From positions 357,218 to 421,217 of the forward strand of contig NZ_UNRA01000002.1 of assembly GCF_900537075.1 (NCBI RefSeq): a stretch of 64,000 nucleotides of DNA, in the 5' to 3' direction. Shown one piece after another: positions 1 through 8,816 of the stretch. The notes beneath the pieces are model-generated. The model did no database searches. It was not told the origin of the DNA and saw only the letters and a program-made list of their open reading frames with translations. Both the position numbers and the translations under genes were made by a program. The DNA is from Tropicibacter sp. Alg240-R139. GTDB lineage: Bacteria > Pseudomonadota > Alphaproteobacteria > Rhodobacterales > Rhodobacteraceae. The stretch's first letter is position 1; each line of letters starts with the position of its first letter.

Positions 1-763
1 CCAATGAACCCGACGCAAGTGACAGCCTTTCAAAATTGAAATTGTTCATGATCGCGATGAAGCCTTTGTTTTCCGGCCCCAACAGGGCGCTTTCAGGCAA
101 TTCGCAATCGTCCATGTGCAGCGTCGCTTGCTGCGAGCAGTGCCAGCCCATCTTGCCACCCAGTGGCGTGCGGCTGAATCCGGGCGCATCATGGGGCACC
201 AGAAACAGCGAGATCCCCGCCAGCCCTGGCCCACCGGTGCGCGCGCCGATCACGAACCATTCGGCGTCCATGCCGCCGGTGATATAGGTCTTTTCCCCGT
301 TCAGAATCCACTTGTCGCCCTTGCGCTCGGCTTTGGTCGTCAGGTTTGCTACATCCGACCCGCCCCCCGGTTCGGTGATCCCCAGAGACGACATCATCCG
401 CCCACTCAGGATTTCAGGCAGTAGCGTTTTCTTGACCTCTTCAGATGCAAACTTGGAGATCGGAGCGATCGAAATCAACCGCCCACCCACGGCAGCGGCC
501 ACGCCCGACGCGCCACAGCCAAACAGCAGCTCGTTGAAATCATGGCGCATAAACGCATCATCGAAGCCCAGCCCACCGTATGCCTCGTCAATGCCGAAGC
601 CATAGACGCCAAAATCACCGATGGCGGTGTGCAACGCGGCCGGAACCGCGTGATCTGCTTCCCATTTTTCGATGTTAGGTTTGATTTCAGCGTCAACAAA
701 GCGAGAGAAATCCCGTCGTAGAGCCTCGCGCTCCGGGGTCATAAAGGGGGAGGGCAGGGTCAT
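1..763 (-). CDS. acyl-CoA dehydrogenase, C-terminus cut by window edge
   Basis: The reverse-strand reading frame gives 254 residues from ATG at 763 and runs off the window start without a stop. It oxidises an acyl-CoA to the 2-enoyl-CoA using FAD and passes electrons to ETF. The N-terminal helical domain is followed near residue 130 by the family signature GITEPGGGSDVANL, then GEKTYITGG in the beta domain and LLGPENKGF leading into the C-terminal helices. The catalytic glutamate region lies outside the window. Its start overlaps the TetR stop by 4 nt (ATGA), so the two genes are cotranscribed. Context suggests it dehydrogenates an intermediate of the same pathway as the carboxylase cluster on the other strand. 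The substrate cannot be read from the sequence. Confidence 0.9.
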   Translation of the reverse strand, partial: MTLPSPFMTPEREALRRDFSRFVDAEIKPNIEKWEADHAVPAALHTAIGDFGVYGFGIDEAYGGLGFDDAFMRHDFNELLFGCGASGVAAAVGGRLISIAPISKFASEEVKKTLLPEILSGRMMSSLGITEPGGGSDVANLTTKAERKGDKWILNGEKTYITGGMDAEWFVIGARTGGPGLAGISLFLVPHDAPGFSRTPLGGKMGWHCSQQATLHMDDCELPESALLGPENKGFIAIMNNFNFERLSLASGSL

Positions 764-1398
764 TGGTCGATCTCCAAATCGGGGGTGGGCCGTACGGAAA
801 GCTGAGTTTCCATCATGCGGGCAAAGCGGTCCATCATCCGGGTCAGGTATTCGGGCGATGAGACAAATTTTTCATGCAACAGCAGTCCACGCAAAAAGTT
901 CCGCGCGATGCTCCAGAGCAGTTCGGTGTCCTCACGGTCTCCGTCTGTGCTGGTGTAAGACTGTGCGATCAGCGCCAGGTTGGATTGGTCCCAATCTAGC
1001 AGGCTGTCTTCAAGAAGTTGATACAGCTCGGCATCAGTTCGGCAGGCCACCAGGATTTCAACAAGCGCACGACCACCCGAGGAGTTCACGATCCGGTTCC
1101 AGGATGTCATGATCAGGTCATAGACCGGCAGGACACCTAATGTATCGCCACGTTCCACCGGACCTTGGGCGTTGCTTAGCAGTTGCATGGCAGTGGCGGC
1201 CACCAGCGCCTGCTTGGTGGGGAAATGATGTGTGATCGCACCGCGTGATACATTGGCCTTGGCCTGGATCTTGGCAAATGTGGTCTCGGCATAGCCAAGC
1301 CGGTCCAGGCACTCGATGGCGGCATGACAGATCTTGGCCCGCATGGCTTGCGAGCGCTTGTCTTGCAGTGAAACTTTGTTTGTTGGTGTCTCAGTCAT
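760..1398 (-). CDS. TetR/AcrR family transcriptional regulator
   Basis: A 212-residue protein with a typical TetR layout. An N-terminal helix-turn-helix lies at about residues 18-65, with RGAITHHFPTKQAL as the recognition helix and its continuation. An all-helical ligand-binding domain of about 140 residues follows. It is transcribed away from the AtuA-like carboxylase operon and overlaps the acyl-CoA dehydrogenase gene downstream. A palindrome (1460-1477) in the divergent promoter is the obvious operator. In the Pseudomonas atu and liu pathways, TetR-type proteins repress such operons until an acyl-CoA or terpenoid intermediate appears. By inference this protein does the same here, acting as a local repressor of both arms. 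The inducer is unknown. Confidence 0.9.
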   Translation of the reverse strand: MTETPTNKVSLQDKRSQAMRAKICHAAIECLDRLGYAETTFAKIQAKANVSRGAITHHFPTKQALVAATAMQLLSNAQGPVERGDTLGVLPVYDLIMTSWNRIVNSSGGRALVEILVACRTDAELYQLLEDSLLDWDQSNLALIAQSYTSTDGDREDTELLWSIARNFLRGLLLHEKFVSSPEYLTRMMDRFARMMETQLSVRPTPDLEIDQ

Positions 1399-1459
1399 GT
1401 TCCGTCGCGTCGGTTTGTCAGATCACCGTTGACCGGTGGGGTTGAGCAGGACCATAAAA

Positions 1460-1477
1460 ACAGAACGGGCGGTCTGT
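1460..1477. promoter_or_regulatory. putative TetR operator
   Basis: The sequence ACAGAACGGGCGGTCTGT has matching 5-nt arms, ACAGA and TCTGT, with an inner ACGGGCGGT core resembling TetR-family sites. It lies between the divergent TetR gene (start 1398) and the AtuA-like gene (GTG start 1514), about 37 nt before the latter, where bound repressor would block transcription of the right arm. The assignment rests on symmetry and position only. Confidence 0.6.
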
Positions 1478-1513
1478 AAACTGAATTTCGCTGTCTGCAG
1501 GGAGGGACGTAAC

Positions 1514-3295
1514 GTGACAAGGCCACTGAAAATTGGCGGGGCCAGCGGGTTCTGGGGAGAGGCCCAGCACGCGACGGCGCAATTGTTGCGCGTGCCCGAT
1601 CTGGATGTTCTGGTTTACGACTACCTGGCCGAGGTGACCATGTCGATCATGGCGCGGGCCCGGATAAAGGACGCGGACAAGGGCTATGCATCCGACTTTG
1701 TGAGCGACGCGATGGGGCGTAACCTGTCGGCAATCGCCGCGAAGGGCGTCAAAGTCCTGTCCAACGCGGGTGGTGTGAACCCGGTCGCCTGCGGCAAAGC
1801 ATTGCGGGCCAAGATTGCTGAGGCGGGACTAAGTCTGAGCGTGGCGGTGGTCGAAGGCGACGACCTGCTGCCGCGCGCTGCTGAGTTTGCGGGTGAGGCC
1901 GAGATGTTTTCCGAAGCACCGATGCCGCCCGTAGATAAGCTTGCCTCGATGAACGCCTATATCGGCGCGGCTCCAATCGTGGCCGCGTTGAGGGCCGGGG
2001 CGGATATCGTCATCACCGGCCGCTGCGTGGACAGCGCACTGACGCTTGCGGCTTGCATGCACCACTATGGCTGGCAAGCTGGCGATCACGATCTGTTGGC
2101 GGCTGGCTCGCTCGCGGGTCATCTGCTGGAATGCGGGCCGCAGGTCACGGGTGGCAATTTCACTGATTGGGAACAGTCCGGTGACATTGCCAAGATCGGC
2201 TATCCTGTGGCCGAGGTCGCGGACGATGGCTCGATGATCCTGACCAAGCCCGAAGGCACGACAGGATGTGTCACGCCTGCAACCTGTGCCGAACAGATGC
2301 TTTATGAAATCGGCGACCCAAGCGCCTATCTGCTGCCGGATGTCGCGTGCGATTTCACCCAGGTTGCGATGACGCAGGACGGACCGGACCGGGTTCGTGT
2401 GACCGGCACCAAAGGGCATGCGCCCACAGGAAAACTCAAGGTTTCGGCCACTTGGGCAGATGGATTCCGGGCTGGTTTGACGTTTCTGGTCAACGGTCGC
2501 GAGGCTCGAACCAAGGCTCAGGCGTTTGCACAGGCGGGACTGGACCGTGCTCGCGCCGCGCTGAACAAGATGAAAGCGCCGGACTACCGCGAGGTGTCTT
2601 TCGAAGCGTTTGGCGGCAAGCCTGGTGAGGGCGACTATGAAGAGATTTCGTTCAAGGCTGCTTTGCGGCACGACGATGCCCGCGCCGTTGGGTTGTTTCT
2701 CAAAGAACTCACTGGGGCCGCTTTGGCGACGCCTCCGGGCTTGCATATCTTCACCGCCGGGGGACGTCCGCGCCCGTCGCCGGTGGTTGCGTTGTTCTCG
2801 TTCCTTGTTCCCGCAACCGACCTGACCTATCGCATTTCGGTGGACGGCAAAGTAGTTGCATTCCAGACGCCCAACCTGCCGCTGAACCAATCACCCGGCA
2901 CAGCACCTGCTGCACCGCAAGCACCCGACGCCGACTCCGACATGATCGAACGCAGTCTCGAAGACCTTGCCTGGGCCCGGTCCGGCGACAAGGGTGACAA
3001 GGCCAACATCGGCGTCATCGCTCGGCATCCGGCCTATTTGCCTTACATCTGGGCGGCTCTGTCCGAGAGAGTTATCGAGGCACGTTTTGCGGAGTATCTG
3101 CAAGGTGGCATCGACCGCTACTATCTGCCGGGGACCCATTCGATGAACATTCTGCTGCATGATGCGCTGGGCGGGGGCGGTGTTGCTTCGCTGCGCAACG
3201 ATGCACAGGGCAAGAGTTATGCCCAAATCCTGCTTGCCACGCCGGTGCAAATCCCGGCCGGTTTAACCGTCAATTCAAATGAGGGAGGCATCTGA
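1514..3295 (+). CDS. AtuA family (DUF1446) acyclic terpene utilisation-like protein
   Basis: A 593-residue protein from GTG 1514, which has a good ribosome-binding site (GGAGG at 1501-1505). An upstream ATG at 1436 is in frame but has no such site, and the family N-terminus RPLKIGGASGFWGE begins right after the GTG. The first ~450 residues match the DUF1446/AtuA family. The last ~100 residues form the associated AtuA C-terminal domain, starting near SLEDLAWARSGDKGDKANIG. AtuA is essential for citronellol/geraniol catabolism in Pseudomonas, but its biochemical role is unsettled. It leads an operon with carboxylase subunits and overlaps the next gene by 1 nt (TGATG). The function is likely tied to 3-methyl-branched acyl-CoA degradation, but this is inference. 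Confidence 0.85.
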   Translation: MTRPLKIGGASGFWGEAQHATAQLLRVPDLDVLVYDYLAEVTMSIMARARIKDADKGYASDFVSDAMGRNLSAIAAKGVKVLSNAGGVNPVACGKALRAKIAEAGLSLSVAVVEGDDLLPRAAEFAGEAEMFSEAPMPPVDKLASMNAYIGAAPIVAALRAGADIVITGRCVDSALTLAACMHHYGWQAGDHDLLAAGSLAGHLLECGPQVTGGNFTDWEQSGDIAKIGYPVAEVADDGSMILTKPEGTTGCVTPATCAEQMLYEIGDPSAYLLPDVACDFTQVAMTQDGPDRVRVTGTKGHAPTGKLKVSATWADGFRAGLTFLVNGREARTKAQAFAQAGLDRARAALNKMKAPDYREVSFEAFGGKPGEGDYEEISFKAALRHDDARAVGLFLKELTGAALATPPGLHIFTAGGRPRPSPVVALFSFLVPATDLTYRISVDGKVVAFQTPNLPLNQSPGTAPAAPQAPDADSDMIERSLEDLAWARSGDKGDKANIGVIARHPAYLPYIWAALSERVIEARFAEYLQGGIDRYYLPGTHSMNILLHDALGGGGVASLRNDAQGKSYAQILLATPVQIPAGLTVNSNEGGI

Positions 3296-4914
3296 TGGGG
3301 TTCGTCAGCCAGATCGTTCGCGACTCTGAAATCTATGCCAAGAACCGTGCCGACATGCTGGCGCTTGTGGACGAGATGCGCGCGCTTGAGGCACGGCCAG
3401 TGGCCCTGTCGGAACAGCGCCGCGAACGGATGGAAGCGCGCGGTCAGATCACGCCGCGTGATCGTCTGGCACATCTGCTCGATCCGGGCATGCCGTTTGT
3501 GCAGATCCATGGGCTTGCAGGGTATTGCGTCGATCACAAAGATCCCGAGAAATCGGTGCCGGGTGCCTCGTTGATCATTGGTATCGGGTTCATCTCAGGC
3601 GTGCGTTGCATGATCATCGTTGATGATGCGGGCATCAAGGCAGGCTCGATGGTCGAAATGTCCGGCGCGGCTTTCCTGAGCGCACAGGACATGGCGTTGA
3701 AACAGAACCTGCCGTTTGTGCATTTGGTGGAAAGCGCGGGCGCCAATCTGATGGAATACAAGGTCGAGTTCTGGGCCAATGGCGGCAAGCTGTTCCGCAA
3801 CCTGGCGCGCCATTCGGCGGCAGGCCTGCCAAACGTGGCGGTGCTGCACGGGCCGTCGACGGCGGGTGGGGCCTATATGCCCGGCCTTGCGGACTATGTG
3901 GTCGGGGTGAAGAAAAACGGCATGGCCGCATTGGCTGGAGCTGCACTGACCTTTGCCGCGACAGGCGAAAAGGCCAACGACCGCGATTTGGGCGGATCAG
4001 AGATGCATTCTACCACCTCTGGTCTGGTCGAATACCTGGCCGAGGATGACGCGCATGGGGTTGCCATGGCCCGCGATGTGATGGCGCGGCTGGATTGGAA
4101 CAAATCCCTGCCCGAACGGCGGGACAAAGACGTCCAGCCGCCGAAATACGATGCCGATGAGATCGCAGGCGTGGTGCCCACCGATTACCGCATTCCATAC
4201 GATGTCCGTGAGGTTGTGGCGCGGATTGTGGACGGGTCCGAATTCGAGGATTTCAAACCAGGTTATGGGGCGGCCACCGTCTGTCTACAGGCGGCGATCA
4301 ATGGCATTTCCGTTGGCATCGTCGGCAACAATGGGCCTTTGGATCCGGCAGGGGCCAACAAGGCCAGCCAGTTCATTCAACTGTGCGGGCAAAGCGATAC
4401 ACCGCTGATCTTCCTTAACAACATCACAGGTTTCATGGTCGGAACACAGTACGAACAGGGTGGCATGATCAAGCACGGGGCCAAGATGATCCAGGCCGTG
4501 ACCTCGGTCGATGTGCCCAAGATCACGCTCTACATCGGGGCCAGTTTCGGGGCCGGGAACTATGGCATGTGCGGCTATGCCTATGATCCCGATTTCCTGT
4601 TTGCCTGGCCCAATGCCGCAACCGGCGTGATGGGTGGCGAGCAGGCTGCGGGGACGATGGAAATGGTGGCGCGGGCCGGGATGAAGCGCAAAGGAATCGA
4701 GCCGGATGAGGACAAACTCAAGATGCAGACGGCGATGATCACACAGCATTTCACCAGCCAGGAGGCGGCGTTCTATACCTCGGGTCGCTGTATCGACCAC
4801 GGTGTGATCGACCCGCGCGACACGCGCCGGGTGTTGGGCTTTTGCCTGGAAACCTGCCTGGAAGGGCGCGCGCGCAAGGTCAAGCCGACCTCGTACGGCG
4901 TGCACAGGTTCTGA
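3295..4914 (+). CDS. acyl-CoA carboxylase, carboxyltransferase (beta) subunit
   Basis: A 539-residue carboxyltransferase of the methylcrotonyl-/geranyl-/propionyl-CoA carboxylase family. It moves the carboxyl group from carboxybiotin to an acyl-CoA. Visible family segments are GHGPSTAGGAYMPGL-like (here HGPSTAGGAYMPGLADYVVG, near residues 184-203), the oxyanion-forming glycine-rich stretches, and NNITGFMVGTQYEQGGMIKH in the C-terminal crotonase-like half. Length fits a stand-alone beta subunit. The partner alpha subunit is two genes downstream (5709-7688), and the enoyl-CoA hydratase sits between them, as in liu and atu operons. The adjacent AtuA-like gene favours geranyl-CoA or another 3-methyl-2-enoyl-CoA. 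Methylcrotonyl-CoA cannot be excluded. Confidence 0.9.
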   Translation: MGFVSQIVRDSEIYAKNRADMLALVDEMRALEARPVALSEQRRERMEARGQITPRDRLAHLLDPGMPFVQIHGLAGYCVDHKDPEKSVPGASLIIGIGFISGVRCMIIVDDAGIKAGSMVEMSGAAFLSAQDMALKQNLPFVHLVESAGANLMEYKVEFWANGGKLFRNLARHSAAGLPNVAVLHGPSTAGGAYMPGLADYVVGVKKNGMAALAGAALTFAATGEKANDRDLGGSEMHSTTSGLVEYLAEDDAHGVAMARDVMARLDWNKSLPERRDKDVQPPKYDADEIAGVVPTDYRIPYDVREVVARIVDGSEFEDFKPGYGAATVCLQAAINGISVGIVGNNGPLDPAGANKASQFIQLCGQSDTPLIFLNNITGFMVGTQYEQGGMIKHGAKMIQAVTSVDVPKITLYIGASFGAGNYGMCGYAYDPDFLFAWPNAATGVMGGEQAAGTMEMVARAGMKRKGIEPDEDKLKMQTAMITQHFTSQEAAFYTSGRCIDHGVIDPRDTRRVLGFCLETCLEGRARKVKPTSYGVHRF

Positions 4915-4916
4915 TC

Positions 4917-5705
4917 ATGCTGCCAACATCCCAACATCTGGAATTGGAACAGGACGGCGCGTGGCTGACCGTCTGGTTCAACGAACCCGAAAAGCGTAAT
5001 CCTCTTACCAATGATCGGGTCGAGGCGCTGATCGCGCTTTGCGGTGCGCTCCAAACAGCCACCATTCGCGGCGTGACGTTTCGTGGTCGCGGGGGCATCT
5101 TTTGCGCTGGTGGCGATCTGAAGTCGTTCAAGACGGTGTTTCAGGGCGGTGCATCAAAGGACGATGTCGTGGCGCTCAGCCTGCGCGCGGCTGACCTGTT
5201 CGACGCGGTGGCGGCCCTGCCGCAGTTCACCGTGATGGCGGTTGAGGGCGCGGTCATGGCGGGCGGCTTTGGTCTGGCCTGCATCGGCGACATGGTGATC
5301 GCCGCCGAAGGCACCAAATTCAGCCTGTCCGAGACGCGCATCGGCCTGACCCCCGCGCAGATTGCGCCTTTTGTTGTGGCGCGATTGGGGATGCCAGCCG
5401 CTCGCCGGATGATGCTGACCGGTGCCATGATGGGCACGGAAGCAGCTCAGGATGTAGGCCTTGTGGATCAGGTCACGGATGACATGGACGCAGCGCTGGT
5501 CGCCCAACAGAAAAAGGTTATGGCCGCCGCCCCGCACGCGCTGGCGGCCATCAAGCAGCAACTCTTGGCCGTGCCGTTCCAGACCCGCGAAGAACAGCGC
5601 CAGATGGCGGCAAACACCTTTGCCGACCGCATGCTCTCGGACGAGGCGCGCGAGGGTATTTCCGCATTCTTCGACAAACGAAAACCCATTTGGGCAGAGG
5701 AATAA
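4917..5705 (+). CDS. enoyl-CoA hydratase/isomerase family protein
   Basis: A 262-residue crotonase-fold protein starting at ATG 4917, two bases after the carboxyltransferase stop. The longer upstream extension of this frame overlaps the previous gene and is unlikely to be used. Motifs are RGRGGIFCAGGDLKSF (first oxyanion strand, about residues 58-73) and AVEGAVMAGGFGLACIGD (second, near 108-125). Between the carboxylase beta and alpha genes it would hydrate the carboxylated enoyl-CoA, like isohexenylglutaconyl-CoA hydratase (AtuE) or methylglutaconyl-CoA hydratase. Which one is not decided by sequence. Confidence 0.88.
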   Translation: MLPTSQHLELEQDGAWLTVWFNEPEKRNPLTNDRVEALIALCGALQTATIRGVTFRGRGGIFCAGGDLKSFKTVFQGGASKDDVVALSLRAADLFDAVAALPQFTVMAVEGAVMAGGFGLACIGDMVIAAEGTKFSLSETRIGLTPAQIAPFVVARLGMPAARRMMLTGAMMGTEAAQDVGLVDQVTDDMDAALVAQQKKVMAAAPHALAAIKQQLLAVPFQTREEQRQMAANTFADRMLSDEAREGISAFFDKRKPIWAEE

Positions 5706-5708
5706 TTC

Positions 5709-7688
5709 ATGGCATTTGACACACTCCTTGTGGCGAACCGGGGCGAGATCGCAGTCCGCGTGATCCGCACAGCGCAATCCCTGGGCCTGCGTGCGGTGGC
5801 CGTTTACACCACGGCAGATGCCAAAGCCCCCCATGTGGCCCTGGCGGACGAGGCTGTCTGGATCGGCGAGGGGCCGGTGGGCGACAGCTATCTGATCGGT
5901 GACAAGATTCTGGCGGCCGCGCAGCAGACCGGTTCCGGTGCGATCCATCCCGGCTATGGCTTTTTGTCCGAGAACTCCGAATTTGCGCAGGCCGTGGAAG
6001 CCGCAGGGTTGACCTTTATCGGGCCTGAACCATCGGCGATCCTGTCGATGGGCAACAAGGCAGAAGCCAAACGCCTGATGATCGCCGCCGGGGTGCCTTG
6101 CGTGCCCGGATATGAAGGAGCAGGCCAGTCTGACGCAGTGCTGATCGAAGCGGCGGGCAGCATTGGCTTTCCGATCATGGTCAAGGCAGCTGCTGGTGGC
6201 GGCGGGCGCGGCATGCGGCTGGTACATGACAGTGGCGACTTGGGTGAGGCGATCGCCTTGGCCAGATCCGAAGCGGAGAACGCCTTTGGGTCTGGTGAGT
6301 TGATCCTGGAAAAGGCCATCATCGAGCCTCGCCATGTGGAAATTCAGGTCTTTGCAGACACCCATGGCAATGTAATTCATCTGGGCGAGCGCGATTGTTC
6401 GGTTCAACGCCGTCACCAGAAGGTGGTGGAAGAGGCTCCGTGCCCAGTGATGACACCCGAACTGCGTGCCCGCATGGGCGCGGCTGCAGTGGAGGCCGCG
6501 CGCGCTGTCGCTTATCGCGGGGCCGGGACTGTCGAATTCCTGTTGGATGAGGCGAGAGAGTTTTTCTTCCTTGAGATGAACACCCGGCTTCAGGTGGAAC
6601 ACCCCGTCACGGAACTGGTCACAGGCCTTGATCTGGTGGCGATGCAGATCGCCGTGGCGCAGGGCGAAACCCTGCCATTGACTCAGGACGATGTGGTCCT
6701 GACCGGCCACGCCATCGAGGTTCGGCTGTATGCTGAAGATCCCGCCAACGACTATCTGCCCGCCACAGGTCCGATTGATCTCTGGCAGCCCGCGTGCGGC
6801 CCCGGTGTCCGCGTTGACGCAGGGATTGTGACAGGGCAAGAGGTGGTCTCGCCGTTTTATGACCCGATGTTGGCCAAACTGATCGCCTATGGCCCCACAC
6901 GCGAGGTGGCCCGGGCGCGGTTGATCAAGACAGTGAAGGAGTCGGTTCTGTTGGGCACTGTCACCAACTCGGCCTTCTTGGCGGATGTTCTGGGACAAGA
7001 GGCGTTTGCCAAAGGCGAGGCGACAACAGCCTTCCTGGATCAAGCCTATCCCGACGGTTTCCCGGTGACCGAAGCAAAGCCCCAAAACGTCGCGTTGGCT
7101 TTGGCCCTGTTGTTGGAGGCAGATCGAAAACGCACCAAACAGGCAGCTGGTTATGTCTCGGACGACCAGTTGGGCTGGTCCAGCGCGGCGCTGTTGCCGT
7201 TGCAAATGATCTTGATGTTCGGTGACGAGGAGCTGACGCCGCGCGCCCTGGCCAAACCCGATGGCTGGTCCATCTGGGTGGGCGGGGAGCAGTTCGGCGT
7301 GTGCTTTACCGGTCGTGCTAACGGACGCATTCGCGCCCGGATCAACGACCAGACGGTTGATGTGGTGGCTCATGTTACCCGCGACGCGGTCCAGATCGCC
7401 GTTGGCGCCGACCGCCTGAGTTTCCGCCGTCCGCGCCCCGGTGCGCAGGATGGCGCCGCTACCGCCGGTGACCGTGTCACCGCGCCGATGCCCGGTTTGG
7501 TGGTCGAGGTGCAGGCCGAACCGGGGATGACGGTCACCAAGGGCGACCGTTTGGCGGTTCTTGAAGCCATGAAAATGCAACATCAGATCACCGCCGCCAT
7601 CGATGGCACGGTGGCTAGCGTTCACGTCAAGGCGGGGCAACAGTTGACTGCGGGTGACGTGATGATCGAGATTGAGGAGACCGAATAA
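5709..7688 (+). CDS. acyl-CoA carboxylase alpha subunit (biotin carboxylase + BCCP)
   Basis: A 659-residue alpha subunit. The biotin carboxylase domain fills about residues 1-450: the start LLVANRGEIAVRVIR, the ATP-grasp glycine loop MVKAAAGGGGRGMRLV, and MNTRLQVEHPVTE with catalytic residues. After a poorly conserved linker comes the biotin carboxyl carrier domain with EAMKMQHQI, where K622 is the predicted biotinyl-lysine. It carboxylates biotin with bicarbonate and ATP, and the beta subunit encoded at 3295-4914 then transfers the carboxyl. It is three bases downstream of the hydratase gene and abuts the next gene directly. The split alpha/beta form contrasts with the single-chain carboxylase at 59785. 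Confidence 0.93.
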   Translation: MAFDTLLVANRGEIAVRVIRTAQSLGLRAVAVYTTADAKAPHVALADEAVWIGEGPVGDSYLIGDKILAAAQQTGSGAIHPGYGFLSENSEFAQAVEAAGLTFIGPEPSAILSMGNKAEAKRLMIAAGVPCVPGYEGAGQSDAVLIEAAGSIGFPIMVKAAAGGGGRGMRLVHDSGDLGEAIALARSEAENAFGSGELILEKAIIEPRHVEIQVFADTHGNVIHLGERDCSVQRRHQKVVEEAPCPVMTPELRARMGAAAVEAARAVAYRGAGTVEFLLDEAREFFFLEMNTRLQVEHPVTELVTGLDLVAMQIAVAQGETLPLTQDDVVLTGHAIEVRLYAEDPANDYLPATGPIDLWQPACGPGVRVDAGIVTGQEVVSPFYDPMLAKLIAYGPTREVARARLIKTVKESVLLGTVTNSAFLADVLGQEAFAKGEATTAFLDQAYPDGFPVTEAKPQNVALALALLLEADRKRTKQAAGYVSDDQLGWSSAALLPLQMILMFGDEELTPRALAKPDGWSIWVGGEQFGVCFTGRANGRIRARINDQTVDVVAHVTRDAVQIAVGADRLSFRRPRPGAQDGAATAGDRVTAPMPGLVVEVQAEPGMTVTKGDRLAVLEAMKMQHQITAAIDGTVASVHVKAGQQLTAGDVMIEIEETE

Positions 7689-8816
7689 ATGAACTCTGAC
7701 CTGTGCCGCCAGCTTGGCATCGAATTTCCGCTGTTTGCTTTCAGCCACTGCCGCGATGTGGTGGCCGCGGTCACACGTGCCGGGGGCATGGGCGTCTTTG
7801 GCGCGGTTATGTATACGCCTGAGCAATTGCGGACGGAACTGGAATGGATTGACGCCCACTGCGACGGCAAACCCTATGGCGTTGACCTGATCGTTCCGAC
7901 CTCGATCCAGAAGCAGGACAGCGAGCCGTCAGATGCGGCTCTGTTGGGCGCGGTGCCTGCCGAGCATATGGAGTTCGCCAACCAGGTGCTTGGCCATTAC
8001 GGTGTCAGCACTGATGATCTGGATGGTGCACGCACGGACTTGCTGCATTTCTCGCACAACATGAACAGCGCGGGCGCGCAAGAGATGCTGGATGTGGCGT
8101 TCTCCTTCCCGATCAAGCTGATCGCAAACGCGCTTGGAACACCGCCGCAGGTGATGATCGAACGCGCGCGTGAAGCCGGTGTGCCGGTTGCTGCTCTGGT
8201 CGGGGCCAAGAAACACGCTGAGCTTCAGGTCGCCGCAGGCGTCGACATTTTGGTGGCGGCAGGAGGCGAGGCTGGCGGCCATTGCGGAGACATCTCGACC
8301 ATGGTGCTGGTGCCCGAAGTTGTTTCAGTGGCCAAAGGCACACCGGTTCTGGCTGCAGGCGGCATCGTCACAGGCGCGCAGATGGCAGCGGCCATGGCGA
8401 TGGGCGCTGCGGGCGCCTGGTGCGGATCAGTTTGGTTGACCACAGCCGAGGGCGAGCCGTCACAGCAGATCAAGGATAAAATGCTGGCGGCCACATCATC
8501 CGACACGGTGCGCTCGCGATCGCGCACCGGCAAGGGATCACGGCAGCTGAAATCGGCTTGGACCGATGCGTGGGAGGCCAAGGGACCGATACCTTTGCCG
8601 ATGCCATTACAATCTCTGGTGTCCGAACCTGCATTGCGCAAAGTCGAAAAACTGGCTCAGTCGGGGCACGATGGCGCAGCGGAATTGTCGACGTATTGGG
8701 TGGGTCAAGGCGTCGGGCTGATGAACCAGGCGACATCCACCGCCGCAGTCGTGCAGGATTTCAAAGAAGATTACCTGACCGCTGTTGAGCGGCTGATGAC
8801 CACGCTGGAGGAATAA
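7689..8816 (+). CDS. nitronate monooxygenase-like FMN protein
   Basis: A 375-residue TIM-barrel flavoprotein of the 2-nitropropane dioxygenase/nitronate monooxygenase family. Family features are the N-terminal GIEFPLFAFSH segment, AGGEAGGHCGD around residues 194-204 (FMN phosphate and catalytic region) and PVLAAGGIVTGAQMAAAMAMGA just after. True nitronate monooxygenases carry a catalytic histidine in the GGHxG loop, and GGHCGD is present. Such proteins often sit in acyl-CoA catabolic operons, where the substrate is unknown. It abuts the carboxylase alpha gene (stop 7688, start 7689) and the following gene directly, so the operon continues. A redox step on a CoA intermediate or nitronate detoxification are both possible. 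Confidence 0.8.
   Translation: MNSDLCRQLGIEFPLFAFSHCRDVVAAVTRAGGMGVFGAVMYTPEQLRTELEWIDAHCDGKPYGVDLIVPTSIQKQDSEPSDAALLGAVPAEHMEFANQVLGHYGVSTDDLDGARTDLLHFSHNMNSAGAQEMLDVAFSFPIKLIANALGTPPQVMIERAREAGVPVAALVGAKKHAELQVAAGVDILVAAGGEAGGHCGDISTMVLVPEVVSVAKGTPVLAAGGIVTGAQMAAAMAMGAAGAWCGSVWLTTAEGEPSQQIKDKMLAATSSDTVRSRSRTGKGSRQLKSAWTDAWEAKGPIPLPMPLQSLVSEPALRKVEKLAQSGHDGAAELSTYWVGQGVGLMNQATSTAAVVQDFKEDYLTAVERLMTTLEE

Noticed and set aside
1436..1513. longer start for the AtuA-like protein (ATG 1436)
   Set aside because: It overlaps the putative operator and lacks a ribosome-binding site, whereas GTG 1514 has GGAGG at 1501-1505.
1829..2890. 353-codon minus-strand frame
   Set aside because: Shadow of the AtuA-like gene, with no ordered motifs.
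5154..7859. 901-codon open frame on the minus strand
   Set aside because: It lies entirely opposite the enoyl-CoA hydratase and biotin carboxylase genes, has no domain or ribosome-binding site, and long antisense frames are common in GC-rich codon usage.
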